NCBI GenBank assembly: GCA_900547225.1
Contig: URFW01000002.1
Location: 148,573 to 212,572, forward strand
Length of the DNA: 64,000 nt
Direction: 5' to 3'
Origin: an uncultured Mycoplasmatota bacterium
Lineage (GTDB): Bacteria; Bacillota_I; Bacilli_A; RF39; UBA660
A program made the position numbers and the translations under genes. The notes under the pieces are model-generated. The model was not told the DNA's origin. It ran no database searches and saw only the letters and a list, made by a program, of their open reading frames with translations. This document shows positions 25,083 to 34,217 of the stretch, piece by piece. Position 1 is the stretch's first letter; every line of letters begins with the position of its first letter.

Positions 25083-26620
25083 TAAATCCTAAGAAATTAA
25101 AAAGATCATCTCATCCAGTAATGTTCTTTATTTATATGTCACTATTAGTTATCATTATAAGTGCTATTGCAAGTGCTTTAAACTTTCAGGTAACATATGA
25201 TCAATTAACAACAATAGCAGGAGAAGTTGAATCTAAAACAGCGGCGGTAAATTCGCTACTTAGCCTAGATGGAATAAAGTTTATTATGACATCTGCTTAT
25301 GATAATTTAATTAACTTCGTTCCGTTTGGTTCAATGTTAATAGCATCAATAGCTTTTGGTATAGCACTTAAGTCTGGTTTTTTAAAGACTTTATGCAATA
25401 AAATAAGTAAGAAATTTCCAAAGTTTTTGATTATATTCATATTCTCATTGATTTGTATATTAGCGAGTGTTGATAGTAATTTTGGATACGTTTTATTACT
25501 TCCATTTGGAGCAGTTCTATTTATGTCTATGAATAGAAATCCAATAGGAGGTCTTGCTCTTTCATTTGCATCAATAGCCGCAGGCCATGGAGCAGGTTTA
25601 TTTATAACGGCACTTGATTATAACTTAACCAGTTATACTGAAGCATCTGCAAAATTGATGGATACAGAGTATAGCGTATTACAAAGTAGTAACCTAATAT
25701 TTATAATAGTTGCAGCGTTATTTATTGCAGCAATATGTACGTTTATAACAGAAAAGATAGTATCTAGAAAGCTAGGAAGAAATCAAATAGAAGAAGACGA
25801 GGAATTAGTACTTGAAGATACAAAAGAAAAGAAAGGCCTTCTAGCAGCCTTAGTAGCTACCATAGTATGCTTAATTCCTATTATATTAATGTTAATACCA
25901 GTAAGTGGTAATAGTTTCTTAGGTTTATTATTAGATAAATCACAAGATGTATATTCCAAGATGTTATTTTCATCAGATGCACTTTTGATGACTAACATGG
26001 TAGGTATAATTTCATTTTTATTTGCACTTCAAGGATTTGTTTTTGGTGTTGTAACAGGCACAATAAGAAAAATCAGAGATATGGTTAATTTCTCTACTGA
26101 TTATTTAAAAACAGTAGGGGGAATATTCGTATTAATATTCTTTGCAGCACAATTAAATGCATTTGTTACAGAATCAAATATTGGTGTTGTTGTAACAGGT
26201 TGGTTATCTAACCTTATTGCAACATCTAACTTCTCATTTATACCACTTGTACTTTTAATATTTGTATTTGCTGGTGTATCTAACATATTATTACCTGGTT
26301 CAATAGCTAAATGGTCTATTTTAGCTCCTAACATAATGCCAACTGTTATGAAGGCTAATATATCACCAGAGTTTGCTCAATTAGTATTTAGAGCGGGTGA
26401 ATCAGTAACAAACGTAATAACTCCATTATTTACTTATTTTGTAATATTTATTGGATTTATTGAAGTATTTACTAAAAATAAGAATGAATTTAGTATAAAA
26501 GGATGTTATAGAGCAGTACTTCCTTATTTCTTAGGAATAGGATTGATATGGTTGATTATGATTATATGTTGGTATGTAATAGGATTACCAATAGGCCCTG
26601 GAGTATATCCTGGATTATAA
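25079..26620 (+). CDS. AbgT family transporter
   Basis: 513 aa with roughly 11-13 hydrophobic helices. Key stretches: LINFVPFGSMLIASIAFGIALKSG, VDSNFGYVLLLPFGAVLFM and ASIAAGHGAGLFITALDYNL in the first half. VFAGVSNILLPGSIAKWSILAPNIMP and ESVTNVITPLFTYFVIFI in the second are the AbgT re-entrant hairpin signatures. AbgT proteins take up p-aminobenzoyl-glutamate or export sulfonamides. It is co-transcribed with parAB-mscS-DUF951 by overlap and sits where Bacillus has none of this family, so it looks like a local insertion. A terminator follows. Confidence 0.85.
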   Translation: MINPKKLKRSSHPVMFFIYMSLLVIIISAIASALNFQVTYDQLTTIAGEVESKTAAVNSLLSLDGIKFIMTSAYDNLINFVPFGSMLIASIAFGIALKSGFLKTLCNKISKKFPKFLIIFIFSLICILASVDSNFGYVLLLPFGAVLFMSMNRNPIGGLALSFASIAAGHGAGLFITALDYNLTSYTEASAKLMDTEYSVLQSSNLIFIIVAALFIAAICTFITEKIVSRKLGRNQIEEDEELVLEDTKEKKGLLAALVATIVCLIPIILMLIPVSGNSFLGLLLDKSQDVYSKMLFSSDALLMTNMVGIISFLFALQGFVFGVVTGTIRKIRDMVNFSTDYLKTVGGIFVLIFFAAQLNAFVTESNIGVVVTGWLSNLIATSNFSFIPLVLLIFVFAGVSNILLPGSIAKWSILAPNIMPTVMKANISPEFAQLVFRAGESVTNVITPLFTYFVIFIGFIEVFTKNKNEFSIKGCYRAVLPYFLGIGLIWLIMIICWYVIGLPIGPGVYPGL

Positions 26621-26648
26621 AGTAAAGATTTTAACTCTTTACTTTTTT
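26619..26648 (+). terminator. Terminator of the parAB-mscS-abgT operon
   Basis: AAAGTAAAGA and TCTTTACTTT form a perfect 10-bp stem with a T-run. Confidence 0.85.
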
Positions 26649-26722
26649 CTTTACATAGAAAACTTATTTTATTTTAATAAATGGTTAAATTATATATAAT
26701 TAAAAGTGGGAAGGTGCATATT

Positions 26723-27685
26723 ATGAATAATAGTAGTTACAATTTTGATAATGCAAAAAAAGAAAATAATCCTTCGGAATTTAAAAGACAGGTTATAAGT
26801 TATGCGTTAGAAGAGTTAAAAAATAAATATTTAATAAACGATGATGAAGCAAAGAAACTGCAAGAATTATACGAAAAAGATAGTAGAGATATAAAAGAAA
26901 TATTTTATGAAATAAAAGCTTTAAATAGAGAAGAAATAGAAAAGAAATTAACTAAAGATAAGCTCCAAAAGGCACCACAAGAAAACAAAATATCAATTGA
27001 TAACGTAGATGATTTTCAAAATCAAATGAAAACTAAAAATTTAATAAAAATTCACTACCCATATCCATCAGATGAAGTTAAAGTTGTAGAAAATTATTCT
27101 GGAAAAAGTGCAAAAGAACTTTTTGAAGCTGCTAAAGATAAAGATGGACTAGTAAGCGTAGATGGATTTGTAAGTTCGGTAGATGTTTCAAAAGATTATA
27201 TAGAGCCTGATAGAATAGAAGTTAAGCTTCATAATGTAACTGATATTGCAAGAAAAGGAGAGTTTTCTAAATTAACATATAAAGAAAAAGAATGTGTTAT
27301 TGGACTTGTTAGCTCTATTATAAATGAACTTGCAAAACAAGGTAATGTTTCAAAAGAAGAACTAAGTAAGATGCCGGTTGATAGATTAGTTATTATGCTT
27401 AATAAAAATATATTTATATCTCCAGAAGAAAACATTGTTATTTTATGTACAGAAAATGAGCCTACTAAAGATGAAATAATGGCTGTTACTAAGAATTCTG
27501 ATGGAAAATATGAACTTGAAAATTTAAAAATAGATAATAAAGAAAAAGAAATAGGTGGTCAAGCGGGTGATGATGTTCAAAAAGAAAACGATGATAAAGA
27601 AAATGAAAGCAAATTAGAGAACGAAAAAGAAAAGGGCGCATCAATGAGAAAAAAAGCTCCTTGGGAAAGAAGAATGGCCTCATAA
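26723..27685 (+). CDS. Hypothetical charged cytoplasmic protein, 320 aa
   Basis: Not recognised. The start is ATG 26723 (GGGAAGGTG RBS); an upstream in-frame ATG at 26681 lies on the promoter (TATATAATT around 26690). The N-terminal ~90 residues are helical (ALEELKNKYLINDDEAKKLQELYEK). A central folded region (~100-270) includes KNLIKIHYPYPSDEVKVVENY and repeated 'DRLVIML..NIFISPEEN' strands. The last 60 residues are extremely Lys/Glu/Asp/Asn-rich and end RKKAPWERRMAS. No membrane or signal sequence. It is flanked by terminators, so it forms a separate unit between abgT and ychF. Confidence 0.6.
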   Translation: MNNSSYNFDNAKKENNPSEFKRQVISYALEELKNKYLINDDEAKKLQELYEKDSRDIKEIFYEIKALNREEIEKKLTKDKLQKAPQENKISIDNVDDFQNQMKTKNLIKIHYPYPSDEVKVVENYSGKSAKELFEAAKDKDGLVSVDGFVSSVDVSKDYIEPDRIEVKLHNVTDIARKGEFSKLTYKEKECVIGLVSSIINELAKQGNVSKEELSKMPVDRLVIMLNKNIFISPEENIVILCTENEPTKDEIMAVTKNSDGKYELENLKIDNKEKEIGGQAGDDVQKENDDKENESKLENEKEKGASMRKKAPWERRMAS

Positions 27686-27710
27686 ATGGTAATTTAATTA
27701 CCATTTTTTT
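27684..27710 (+). terminator. Terminator before ychF
   Basis: AAATGGTAAT and ATTACCATTT form a 10-bp stem with a 3-nt loop. T7 follows. Confidence 0.85.
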
Positions 27711-27764
27711 ATTGTTATATTATCTTTAAGATGTTATAATACAAAGTACAAAGGATGTGATTTT

Positions 27765-28862
27765 ATGCCACTTCGAGCAGGTATAGTAGGATTGCCTAAC
27801 GTAGGAAAATCTACTTTATTTAACGCGATTACAAAGAAAAATATTTTAGCAGCTAACTATCCGTTTGCAACCATAGAACCAAACGTTGGAATGGTAACTG
27901 TACCAGATGAAAGATTAGACTTTTTAAATGAGTTAATAGAACCTAAAAGCTTAGTTCCAACAACGTTTGAATTTACTGATATTGCAGGATTAGTTAAGGG
28001 AGCGTCTCATGGTGAAGGTCTTGGAAATAAGTTTTTATCACATATAAGGGAAGTAGATGCAATAGTAGAAGTTGTAAGATGCTTTGATGATTCAAACATA
28101 ACTCACGTAGAAGGTGGTGCAAATCCTCTTCGTGATACGGAGATAATTGATGTTGAATTTATTTTCTGTGATTTAGAAGTTGTTGATACAAGATTAGGAA
28201 AAATAGAAAAAAAAGCAGTATCAACAAAAGATAAAGATGCTTTAAAAGAAGTAGAACTTTTAAAAAGAATAAAAGAAGCATTAGAAAATAATATTCCTGC
28301 TAGAAAACTAGAATATACTGAAGATGATTTAAAAATTTTAAAAGCTTTTAATTTACTTACTATGAAGCCTATTATTTACGTTGCAAATATAAAAGAAGAT
28401 GAAATAGGAAAAGAAAATAGTTATGTAAAAGATTTAAAAGATCATGCAAATAAGGATAATGCTGAGGTAATTGTTTTATGTGCAAAAATAGAAGAAGAAT
28501 TAAGTGGTTTTGAAGATGAAGAAAAAAAGGCGTTTTTAAATGATTTAGGAATAGAAGAAAGTGGTCTTGATAAATTAATTAGGGCATCTTATCACTTGTT
28601 AGGACTTCAAACATATTTTACTGCTGGACCTAAAGAAGTTAGGGCTTGGACCTTTAAAAAAGGTATGAAAGCTCCAGCTTGTGCAGGAATTATCCATAGT
28701 GATTTTGAAAAAGGCTTTATAAGAGCTGAGGTAATATCTTTTGATGATTATAAAAAGTACAAAGGTGAAAAAGGTGCAAAAGAAGCAGGTAAATTAAGGA
28801 GTGAAGGAAAAGAATACGTTATGCAAGATGGAGATGTTTGCTTGTTTAGGTTTAATAACTAA
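27765..28862 (+). CDS. ychF: Redox-regulated ATPase YchF (OLA1 family)
   Basis: 365 aa. An Obg-like P-loop NTPase: G1 GLPNVGKSTLFNA (residues 8-20), G3 DIAGLVKGASHGEGLGNKFL, and an NxxE-type G4 consistent with ATP rather than GTP preference (YVANIKEDE). The C-terminal TGS domain carries AWTFKKGMKAPACAGIIHSDFEKGFIRAEV, the YchF signature. It binds the ribosome and is linked to stress responses. It precedes rpsF, as in B. subtilis (yyaF-rpsF). An extended -10, TGTTATAAT, at 27732-27740 drives it with a leader of about 18 nt. Confidence 0.96.
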   Translation: MPLRAGIVGLPNVGKSTLFNAITKKNILAANYPFATIEPNVGMVTVPDERLDFLNELIEPKSLVPTTFEFTDIAGLVKGASHGEGLGNKFLSHIREVDAIVEVVRCFDDSNITHVEGGANPLRDTEIIDVEFIFCDLEVVDTRLGKIEKKAVSTKDKDALKEVELLKRIKEALENNIPARKLEYTEDDLKILKAFNLLTMKPIIYVANIKEDEIGKENSYVKDLKDHANKDNAEVIVLCAKIEEELSGFEDEEKKAFLNDLGIEESGLDKLIRASYHLLGLQTYFTAGPKEVRAWTFKKGMKAPACAGIIHSDFEKGFIRAEVISFDDYKKYKGEKGAKEAGKLRSEGKEYVMQDGDVCLFRFNN

Positions 28863-28911
28863 AATAGACGAATATAATTTATAAAAGAAGGTTTACAATA
28901 ATCTTCTTTTT

Positions 28912-29001
28912 TGTTATAATACAAGGCGAGTAATGAAATTGCTCTCTTGTCTTTCACAAAAGGATGAAAGACCGATAAGACCAGAAGAGGAGGAAAATAA
29001 A
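28912..29001 (+). promoter_or_regulatory. rpsF promoter and leader, possible S6:S18 autoregulatory RNA
   Basis: An extended -10 TGTTATAAT (28912-28920) overlaps the tail of a hairpin that ends ychF (AAAAGAAG/CTTCTTTT, 28883-28910). The leader of about 75 nt contains a CTTTCA...TGAAAG hairpin followed by GACCGATAAGACC before the AGGAGG. Many bacteria have an S6:S18-binding RNA with a CCG element here; the CCGA is suggestive, but I cannot confirm the consensus fold. Confidence 0.4.
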
Positions 29002-29286
29002 ATGAAATACGAAATCATGTTCATTGTTAAACCAAACCTTGAAGAAGCAGCTACTAAAGAAGTTGCTAAAAAGTTTGAAAAAGTTTTAACAGATAACGGA
29101 GCTAAAGTAACATCTTCAAAAGACTTAGGTCAAAAAGAATTAGCTTATGAAATAAATGGTCATAAAACTGGTTATTATTTCTTAATTAATTTAGAAGCTA
29201 ATGACGCAAAAGCTATTAACGAATTTGATCGTTTAGCTTTAATAAGTGAAGATGTAATACGTCATTTAATAGTAAAAGAAGACTAA
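29002..29286 (+). CDS. rpsF: 30S ribosomal protein S6
   Basis: 94 aa. Start at ATG 29002, with GAGGAGG upstream; the longer in-frame ATG at 28933 lies in the leader. The protein shows MKYEIMFIVKPNLEE, KDLGQKELAYEINGHKTGYYFLINLEA and DRLALISEDVIRHLIVK, all typical of S6. S6 pairs with S18 in the 30S platform. It begins the rpsF-ssb-rpsR operon conserved across Firmicutes. Confidence 0.96.
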   Translation: MKYEIMFIVKPNLEEAATKEVAKKFEKVLTDNGAKVTSSKDLGQKELAYEINGHKTGYYFLINLEANDAKAINEFDRLALISEDVIRHLIVKED

Positions 29287-29308
29287 AAAAGAAAGCTGAG
29301 GAAACAAA

Positions 29309-29791
29309 ATGAATAAAGCATTTTTAATCGGAAGATTAACTAGGGATCCAGAATTAAGGTATTCATCTAGTAATGCTGCAATAGCAAATTTTTCTATCGC
29401 AATAGATAGACAATATACTAATGGACAAGGACAAAGAGAAACAGATTTTATTAATATAGTAGCTTTCCAAAAACAAGCTGAAAATATTAAAAAATATGTT
29501 GGTAAAGGTTCTTTAGTTGCAGTAGACGGAAGAATACAAACAAGAAATTATGAAGATAAAGATGGAAAACGTGTTTATGTTACAGAAGTAGTAGCAGACC
29601 GTGTTCAATTTCTTGATTCAAGAAATTCTGGTAATACCATTTCAAATAGTACAGGTGATGATAATGTTTCACCTGCTGATTTCCAAACAGATAAGCCTAT
29701 CCAAGGTGCAAAGGAAACTAATGTTTCTGATGATGTTTTTGCAGATTTTGGTAGTAGTATTGAAATATCAGATGACGATATAGCATTCTAA
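29309..29791 (+). CDS. ssb: Single-stranded DNA-binding protein
   Basis: 160 aa. OB fold in residues 1-107: MNKAFLIGRLTRDPELRYSS, FINIVAFQKQAENI, KGSLVAVDGRIQTRNYEDKDGKRVYVTEVVAD. A disordered Asn/Ser/Asp linker is followed by the acidic tip SDDDIAF, a variant of DDDIPF in which Pro is Ala; this tip recruits replication partners. It lies between rpsF and rpsR in the conserved operon. Confidence 0.96.
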   Translation: MNKAFLIGRLTRDPELRYSSSNAAIANFSIAIDRQYTNGQGQRETDFINIVAFQKQAENIKKYVGKGSLVAVDGRIQTRNYEDKDGKRVYVTEVVADRVQFLDSRNSGNTISNSTGDDNVSPADFQTDKPIQGAKETNVSDDVFADFGSSIEISDDDIAF

Positions 29792-29818
29792 TAAAATATT
29801 AATAAGGAGGAATTAACA

Positions 29819-30034
29819 ATGGCAGAATTTTATAGAAAGAAAAAGAAAATTTGTCAAATGTGTGCTGGTAAAAGCGTAGATTATAAAGATCCTGAAATTT
29901 TAAGAAAATATATAAATGAAAAGGGTAAAATTTTACCAAGAAGAGTAACAGGAGCTTGCTCTAAGCACCAAAGACATATTGCACAACAAGTAAAAAGAGC
30001 TAGAATGATAGCATTACTTCCATTTACAAAGTAA
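29819..30034 (+). CDS. rpsR: 30S ribosomal protein S18 (Cys-rich, zinc-ribbon type)
   Basis: 71 aa. Core KDPEILRKYINEKGKILPRRVTGACSKHQRHIAQQVKRARMIALLPFT is unmistakable S18. The N-terminus has CQMC and the centre has ACSKHQRH, so Cys-x2-Cys plus a later Cys and His could form the zinc site of 'C+' S18 paralogues. Organisms with two S18 genes usually carry one C+ and one C- form; only this copy is in the window. RBS AAGGAGGA. Confidence 0.95.
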   Translation: MAEFYRKKKKICQMCAGKSVDYKDPEILRKYINEKGKILPRRVTGACSKHQRHIAQQVKRARMIALLPFTK

Positions 30035-30040
30035 TTAATA

Positions 30041-30070
30041 GAAAGTATACTTTATGTATGCTTTCTTTTC
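30041..30070 (+). terminator. Terminator of rpsF-ssb-rpsR
   Basis: GAAAGTATAC and GTATGCTTTC form a 10-bp stem with one G-T pair and a 5-nt loop. A T-rich tail follows. Confidence 0.75.
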
Positions 30071-30135
30071 TTTTAAATAATTAATAAGTATGTTATAATA
30101 AATACGCAAGATTAATTAGAAAGGCAGGACTAATT

Positions 30136-30576
30136 ATGAAAGTTATATTTATAAAAGATGTTAAAGGCCAAGGAAAGGCTGGAGATATAAAAGAAGTAAA
30201 AGATGGGTATGGAGAAAATTTTCTTATAAAAAATGGATATGCAGTTGCATATACCAAAAGAAGTAGAGAAATATTAGACATAAATAATAAAAATAAAGCT
30301 TTAGAAGAACAAGCTGAAATAAAAAGATGTGAAAAAATAAAAAAAGAATTAAAAGATAGGGTTTTAACGTTTAAGGTTAAAACTGGTAAACAAGACCAAG
30401 TATTTGGTACTATTTCAACAAAACAAATAGCTAATGAATTAGAAAAAATAGGATATAAAATAGATAAGAAAAAAATAGTACTTGATGATGCAATTAGTTC
30501 TTTAGGTTATCATGAGGTAAAGATAAATTTACATAAGAATGTTATTGGAATCGTAACGGTAGAACTTATAAAGTAA
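30136..30576 (+). CDS. rplI: 50S ribosomal protein L9
   Basis: 146 aa. N-terminal rRNA-binding domain MKVIFIKDVKGQGKAGDIKEVKDGYGENFLIKNGYAV has the L9 signature (G-x2-G-x4-VxxGYxRNxLxPxGxA-like). A long charged helix (~50-78) leads to the C-terminal domain (GKQDQVFGTISTKQIANEL). It precedes dnaB by 13 bp, the common rplI-dnaB pair. The promoter TGTTATAAT lies at 30091-30099, and the gene between them in Bacillus (yybT/gdpP) is missing here. Confidence 0.95.
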   Translation: MKVIFIKDVKGQGKAGDIKEVKDGYGENFLIKNGYAVAYTKRSREILDINNKNKALEEQAEIKRCEKIKKELKDRVLTFKVKTGKQDQVFGTISTKQIANELEKIGYKIDKKKIVLDDAISSLGYHEVKINLHKNVIGIVTVELIK

Positions 30577-30589
30577 AGGAAGTGATAAA

Positions 30590-31933
30590 ATGGCAGAGAG
30601 AAATATACCACAATCTAAAGAAGCAGAAAAAGCTGTGTTAGGCTCTGCTTTTTTATCTAAAACGGCACTTCAAAAAATATGTGATGAGTTATCACCTGAA
30701 CATTTTTATAGTGAAGCAAATGCAAAAATCTTTGAGACGTTACAAGAATTAAATGATGAAGATAAACCTATTGATATAACGATAGTTACTAATAAATTAA
30801 GTGAAAAGAAAATATTAAGTCAGGTTGGTAATGTTGAATATTTATCAGAGATAATAGATTCTGTACCTAGTGCATCAAATGTTGAGTATTACATAAACAT
30901 TGTAAAAGAAAAGATGATAGGAAGAAAAATCATAGAAACTGCAACAGATATTGCAAATGATGCTTATGCATCCGAAGATTCCATATATGATGTTTTAGAA
31001 AATGCTGAAATGAAGATGCTTAGAATAGGTAATATGCGTAAGACATCAGAATTTCAAAGAATTCAAGATGTTGCTTATAGAGCTCAAGAAAACCTAGAAA
31101 AATTAGCAGAACAAGGTTCAGAGATAACTGGTCTTGCGACTGGTTTTTCTGAGTTTGATAAATTAACTGCGGGACTTCAGCCAAGTCAGTTTATTATAAT
31201 TGCTGCTCGTCCAGCAATGGGTAAAACAGCTTTTGCACTTAACTTAGCAACTTATGCTGCAACACATAGCAATAAGTCAGTTGCGGTATTTAACCTAGAA
31301 ATGAGCGCAGAGCAACTTGCAAACAGAATATTACAATCATTAGGACAAATAGATGGTGGTAAGATGCGTACAGGGCGTTTAGAGCACAACGATTGGAAAA
31401 GATTAAATGAAGCAATTAGCCAACTATCAGATACAAATTTATTCTTAGATGATACACCTGGTATAACAATAGGTGAAATAAGAAGTAAATGTAGAAGACT
31501 TGCTAATTCTGATAAGGGATTAGGATTAGTTGTAATAGATTACTTACAGTTAATAACTGGTCCTTCTAAATCAGCTGGAAACAGACAACAAGAAGTATCT
31601 GATATATCACGTAACTTAAAAACAATGGCTCTAGAGCTTGGAATTCCGGTAATAGCATTAGCGCAGCTTTCTCGTGCGGTTGAACAAAGAGAAGATAAAA
31701 GACCAATAATGAGTGATTTGCGTGAATCAGGTTCAATAGAACAGGATGCCGATATAGTATCATTCTTATATAGAGATGATTATTATAATAAAGAAGCAAG
31801 ACGAGAAGATAATGCAAGTATTAGTGAATTTATAATTGGTAAGAACAGAAGTGGTCCTACTACAACGGTTGAGTTATTATTTAAAAAAGATACTTCAACA
31901 TTTGTTAATTTCCAAAGAGAAAGTGGTGAATAA
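30590..31933 (+). CDS. dnaB: Replicative DNA helicase
   Basis: 447 aa. Named dnaC in Bacillus. N-terminal DnaG-binding domain (NIPQSKEAEKAVLGSAFL), then a RecA-like helicase domain with Walker A ARPAMGKTAFALN, Walker B LVVIDYLQLI, the H4-like segment and an arginine finger region KNRSGPTTTVEL. Unwinds DNA at the replication fork as a hexamer. It directly follows rplI, and the stop lies 1-2 bp before the M23 gene. The position supports an origin-proximal location. Confidence 0.96.
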   Translation: MAERNIPQSKEAEKAVLGSAFLSKTALQKICDELSPEHFYSEANAKIFETLQELNDEDKPIDITIVTNKLSEKKILSQVGNVEYLSEIIDSVPSASNVEYYINIVKEKMIGRKIIETATDIANDAYASEDSIYDVLENAEMKMLRIGNMRKTSEFQRIQDVAYRAQENLEKLAEQGSEITGLATGFSEFDKLTAGLQPSQFIIIAARPAMGKTAFALNLATYAATHSNKSVAVFNLEMSAEQLANRILQSLGQIDGGKMRTGRLEHNDWKRLNEAISQLSDTNLFLDDTPGITIGEIRSKCRRLANSDKGLGLVVIDYLQLITGPSKSAGNRQQEVSDISRNLKTMALELGIPVIALAQLSRAVEQREDKRPIMSDLRESGSIEQDADIVSFLYRDDYYNKEARREDNASISEFIIGKNRSGPTTTVELLFKKDTSTFVNFQRESGE

Positions 31934-31935
31934 AT

Positions 31936-33450
31936 ATGATGAAAGTAATAAAAACGGGGTTAATTTATTTAGCGGCAGTATCAGTTTCCGTACTAATTGT
32001 TATGTTTGTTAATTTAGCACATAGATATCAATTAGAACCAAAAGAGGTATATAAAGTATACTTAGACGGTAAGGTAGTTGGTAACGTTAAAGATAAAAAA
32101 GAATTAGAAGATTATATAAATGATGAACAAAAAGAACTAAAAGAAAAGTATGACGTTGATAAAGTATACATACCAGAAGGTGTTGATATACAAAAATGCA
32201 CTACCTATAAAAAAGAGTTATTAACAGCAAAACAAGTAAATAATATAATAAAAAAAGAAAAACCATTTACTGTTGAGGGATATAAGATAACTATAAAAGG
32301 TGATTCTGGTACTATAGTTAAAAATGAAGAAGAACAAAAAGGTAAAGGGAATATAACTTTATACGTTTTAGATAAAAAAATATTTGATAAAGCTCTTAAA
32401 TCAGTAGTTAAGGCCTTTGTAAGTAAAGAAGATTTAAAGAATTATGAAAATGATACACAGCCTGAAATAAAAGAAACAGGTAGTTTAATAGAGGATATAT
32501 ATATAGATCAAAACATAACTATTAAACACGGATATATTTCAACTGATGAAAATATTTTTACGGATGAAAAAACGCTTACTAAGTATTTAATGTTTGGAGA
32601 AGTTAAAGAAGATCAATATTACACGGTACAAGAAGGAGATACAATTGATTCAATTGCGTATAAAAATAAACTAGCAACCGAAGAATTTTTAATTGTTAAT
32701 CCAGAATTTACGAGTGCTAACAACATATTGTCAGTAGGACAACAAGTAAAGGTAGGGTTAATTAATCCAATTGTTGACGTAGTAGTTGAAACACATAACG
32801 TAATGGATCAAGAAAGTAAGTTTAAAACTGTACAGGAAGATGATTCATCGCTAGATTATGGAACTGAAAAAGTAGTAACTGAAGGACAAAATGGTTTGGA
32901 TAGATTAACTACTAAGATAAAGAGCGTAAATGGTGAAACTAATAACGTTGTAATAGTAAGTTCTGAAACAATTACACCATCGGTTGATAAGGTTGTTAAA
33001 GTAGGAACTAAGACATCTCCATCTTATGCAGGTGGTGGTACGGCACCAATTATGTCAGGTTCTTGGGCTTGGCCAACAATATCACAGTATTATATTTCAA
33101 GCCACTTTGGATATCGTTGGGGTAAAATTCACGAAGCTTTAGATATAGCAGGTAGTGGTGAAGGTTCACCAATTTATGCAGCAGGATCTGGTACGGTTGT
33201 TGCATCCCTACAAAAAGGAAGCTTAGGTAACTACGTTACTATTAATCACGGAAATGGATATTATACATTATATGGACATTTGCATTCGAGATTAGTAGTA
33301 GAAGGTCAAACTGTTCAAAAAGGCCAACAAATAGGTACGATGGGACATACTGGTTTTGCAACTGGTACTCACTTGCACTTTGGTTTATATAGAAATGGAT
33401 TACCATATAGAGATGGTATTCCAACGGATCCAATGGTACTTTATAAATAA
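31936..33450 (+). CDS. Membrane-anchored M23 endopeptidase with LysM and G5 domains
   Basis: 504 aa; ATG 31936 or 31939. Signal anchor at residues ~6-26. An N-terminal ~190-aa region of unknown fold follows. LysM at ~231-276 (YYTVQEGDTIDSIAYKN...NPEFTSANNILSVGQQVKV) is followed by a G5 domain ~280-360 (VVVETHNVMDQES...VVIVSSETITP) and the M23 domain ~385-500, with HEALDIA (HxxxD), HGNGYYTLYGHL and HLHFG (HxH) zinc ligands. It resembles YabE/Spy-type wall hydrolases that cut cross-links. It sits exactly where Bacillus has the yyc/wal cluster. Confidence 0.9.
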   Translation: MMKVIKTGLIYLAAVSVSVLIVMFVNLAHRYQLEPKEVYKVYLDGKVVGNVKDKKELEDYINDEQKELKEKYDVDKVYIPEGVDIQKCTTYKKELLTAKQVNNIIKKEKPFTVEGYKITIKGDSGTIVKNEEEQKGKGNITLYVLDKKIFDKALKSVVKAFVSKEDLKNYENDTQPEIKETGSLIEDIYIDQNITIKHGYISTDENIFTDEKTLTKYLMFGEVKEDQYYTVQEGDTIDSIAYKNKLATEEFLIVNPEFTSANNILSVGQQVKVGLINPIVDVVVETHNVMDQESKFKTVQEDDSSLDYGTEKVVTEGQNGLDRLTTKIKSVNGETNNVVIVSSETITPSVDKVVKVGTKTSPSYAGGGTAPIMSGSWAWPTISQYYISSHFGYRWGKIHEALDIAGSGEGSPIYAAGSGTVVASLQKGSLGNYVTINHGNGYYTLYGHLHSRLVVEGQTVQKGQQIGTMGHTGFATGTHLHFGLYRNGLPYRDGIPTDPMVLYK

Positions 33451-34217
33451 TGAAAGCAGCAATTTTATCAAGTGGAAGTCGCGGTAATAGTGTATTAATA
33501 CAAACTGATAACACCAAGATCTTAATTGACCTTGGTGTTACTAAATCATATGCGGAAGAAAAGTTAAAAGAATTAGGAGTGGATCCAAACGAAATAAAAG
33601 CAATATTAATAACACATACCCACGTGGACCACGTACAAGGACTAAAGGTATTCTTAAAAAAATATCATCCAAAGTTATATGTAAATAAAATAATACTTGC
33701 TCTATTAAGAGAGTACATTGATGATTTTGATTATGTTTTATATGATACTCCTTCATTTGATATTGATGATATAACGGTAGATGTCATAAAAACGTCTCAC
33801 GATGTTAAAGGTTCAGTTGGATTCATAATTAAAAACAAGGATAAATCCCTTGTTTATATAACTGATACCGGATATATAAATAATAGATATTTTGAAAAGT
33901 TAAGTAATCATAATTTATATATAATGGAAAGTAATCATGACATAGAAATGCTTATGAATGGAAATTATCCATTTCATCTAAAAAAAAGAATATTAAGTGA
34001 CAAGGGGCACCTTTCTAATAGTGATTGTGCATATTATTTATCTGAATTTATCGGAGATAAAACAAATACGATTATTTTAGCCCACTTAAGTGATGATAAT
34101 AATACGTATGAACTTGCACTTAGTACAGTAAAAAATGTTTTAGAAAGTAAAAATAAGAAGGTTAAAAACATACTTATTGCAAAACAAAAACAAAGAACGG
34201 AAATGATAGAAGTATGA
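33450..34217 (+). CDS. walJ: MBL-fold metallohydrolase WalJ/YycJ
   Basis: 255 aa. Metallo-beta-lactamase motif HTHVDHVQG (HxHxDH), N-terminal SSGSRGNSVLIQ, and metal-ligand TDTGYI and ILAHLS positions are typical of YycJ (5'-3' exonuclease linked to mismatch repair and cell-wall homeostasis). The ATG overlaps the stop of the M23 peptidase (TAATG), and its end overlaps rlmH by 4 bp. Bacillus has walRK-yycHI-yycJ-htrC-rlmH; here the kinase/regulator genes are absent from this place. Confidence 0.93.
   Translation: MKAAILSSGSRGNSVLIQTDNTKILIDLGVTKSYAEEKLKELGVDPNEIKAILITHTHVDHVQGLKVFLKKYHPKLYVNKIILALLREYIDDFDYVLYDTPSFDIDDITVDVIKTSHDVKGSVGFIIKNKDKSLVYITDTGYINNRYFEKLSNHNLYIMESNHDIEMLMNGNYPFHLKKRILSDKGHLSNSDCAYYLSEFIGDKTNTIILAHLSDDNNTYELALSTVKNVLESKNKKVKNILIAKQKQRTEMIEV

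Noticed and set aside
29665..29685. Possible parS (TGTTTCAC at 29668)
   Set aside because: Only the left half matches; the right half (CTGCTGAT) does not fit GTGAAACA, and it is inside ssb.
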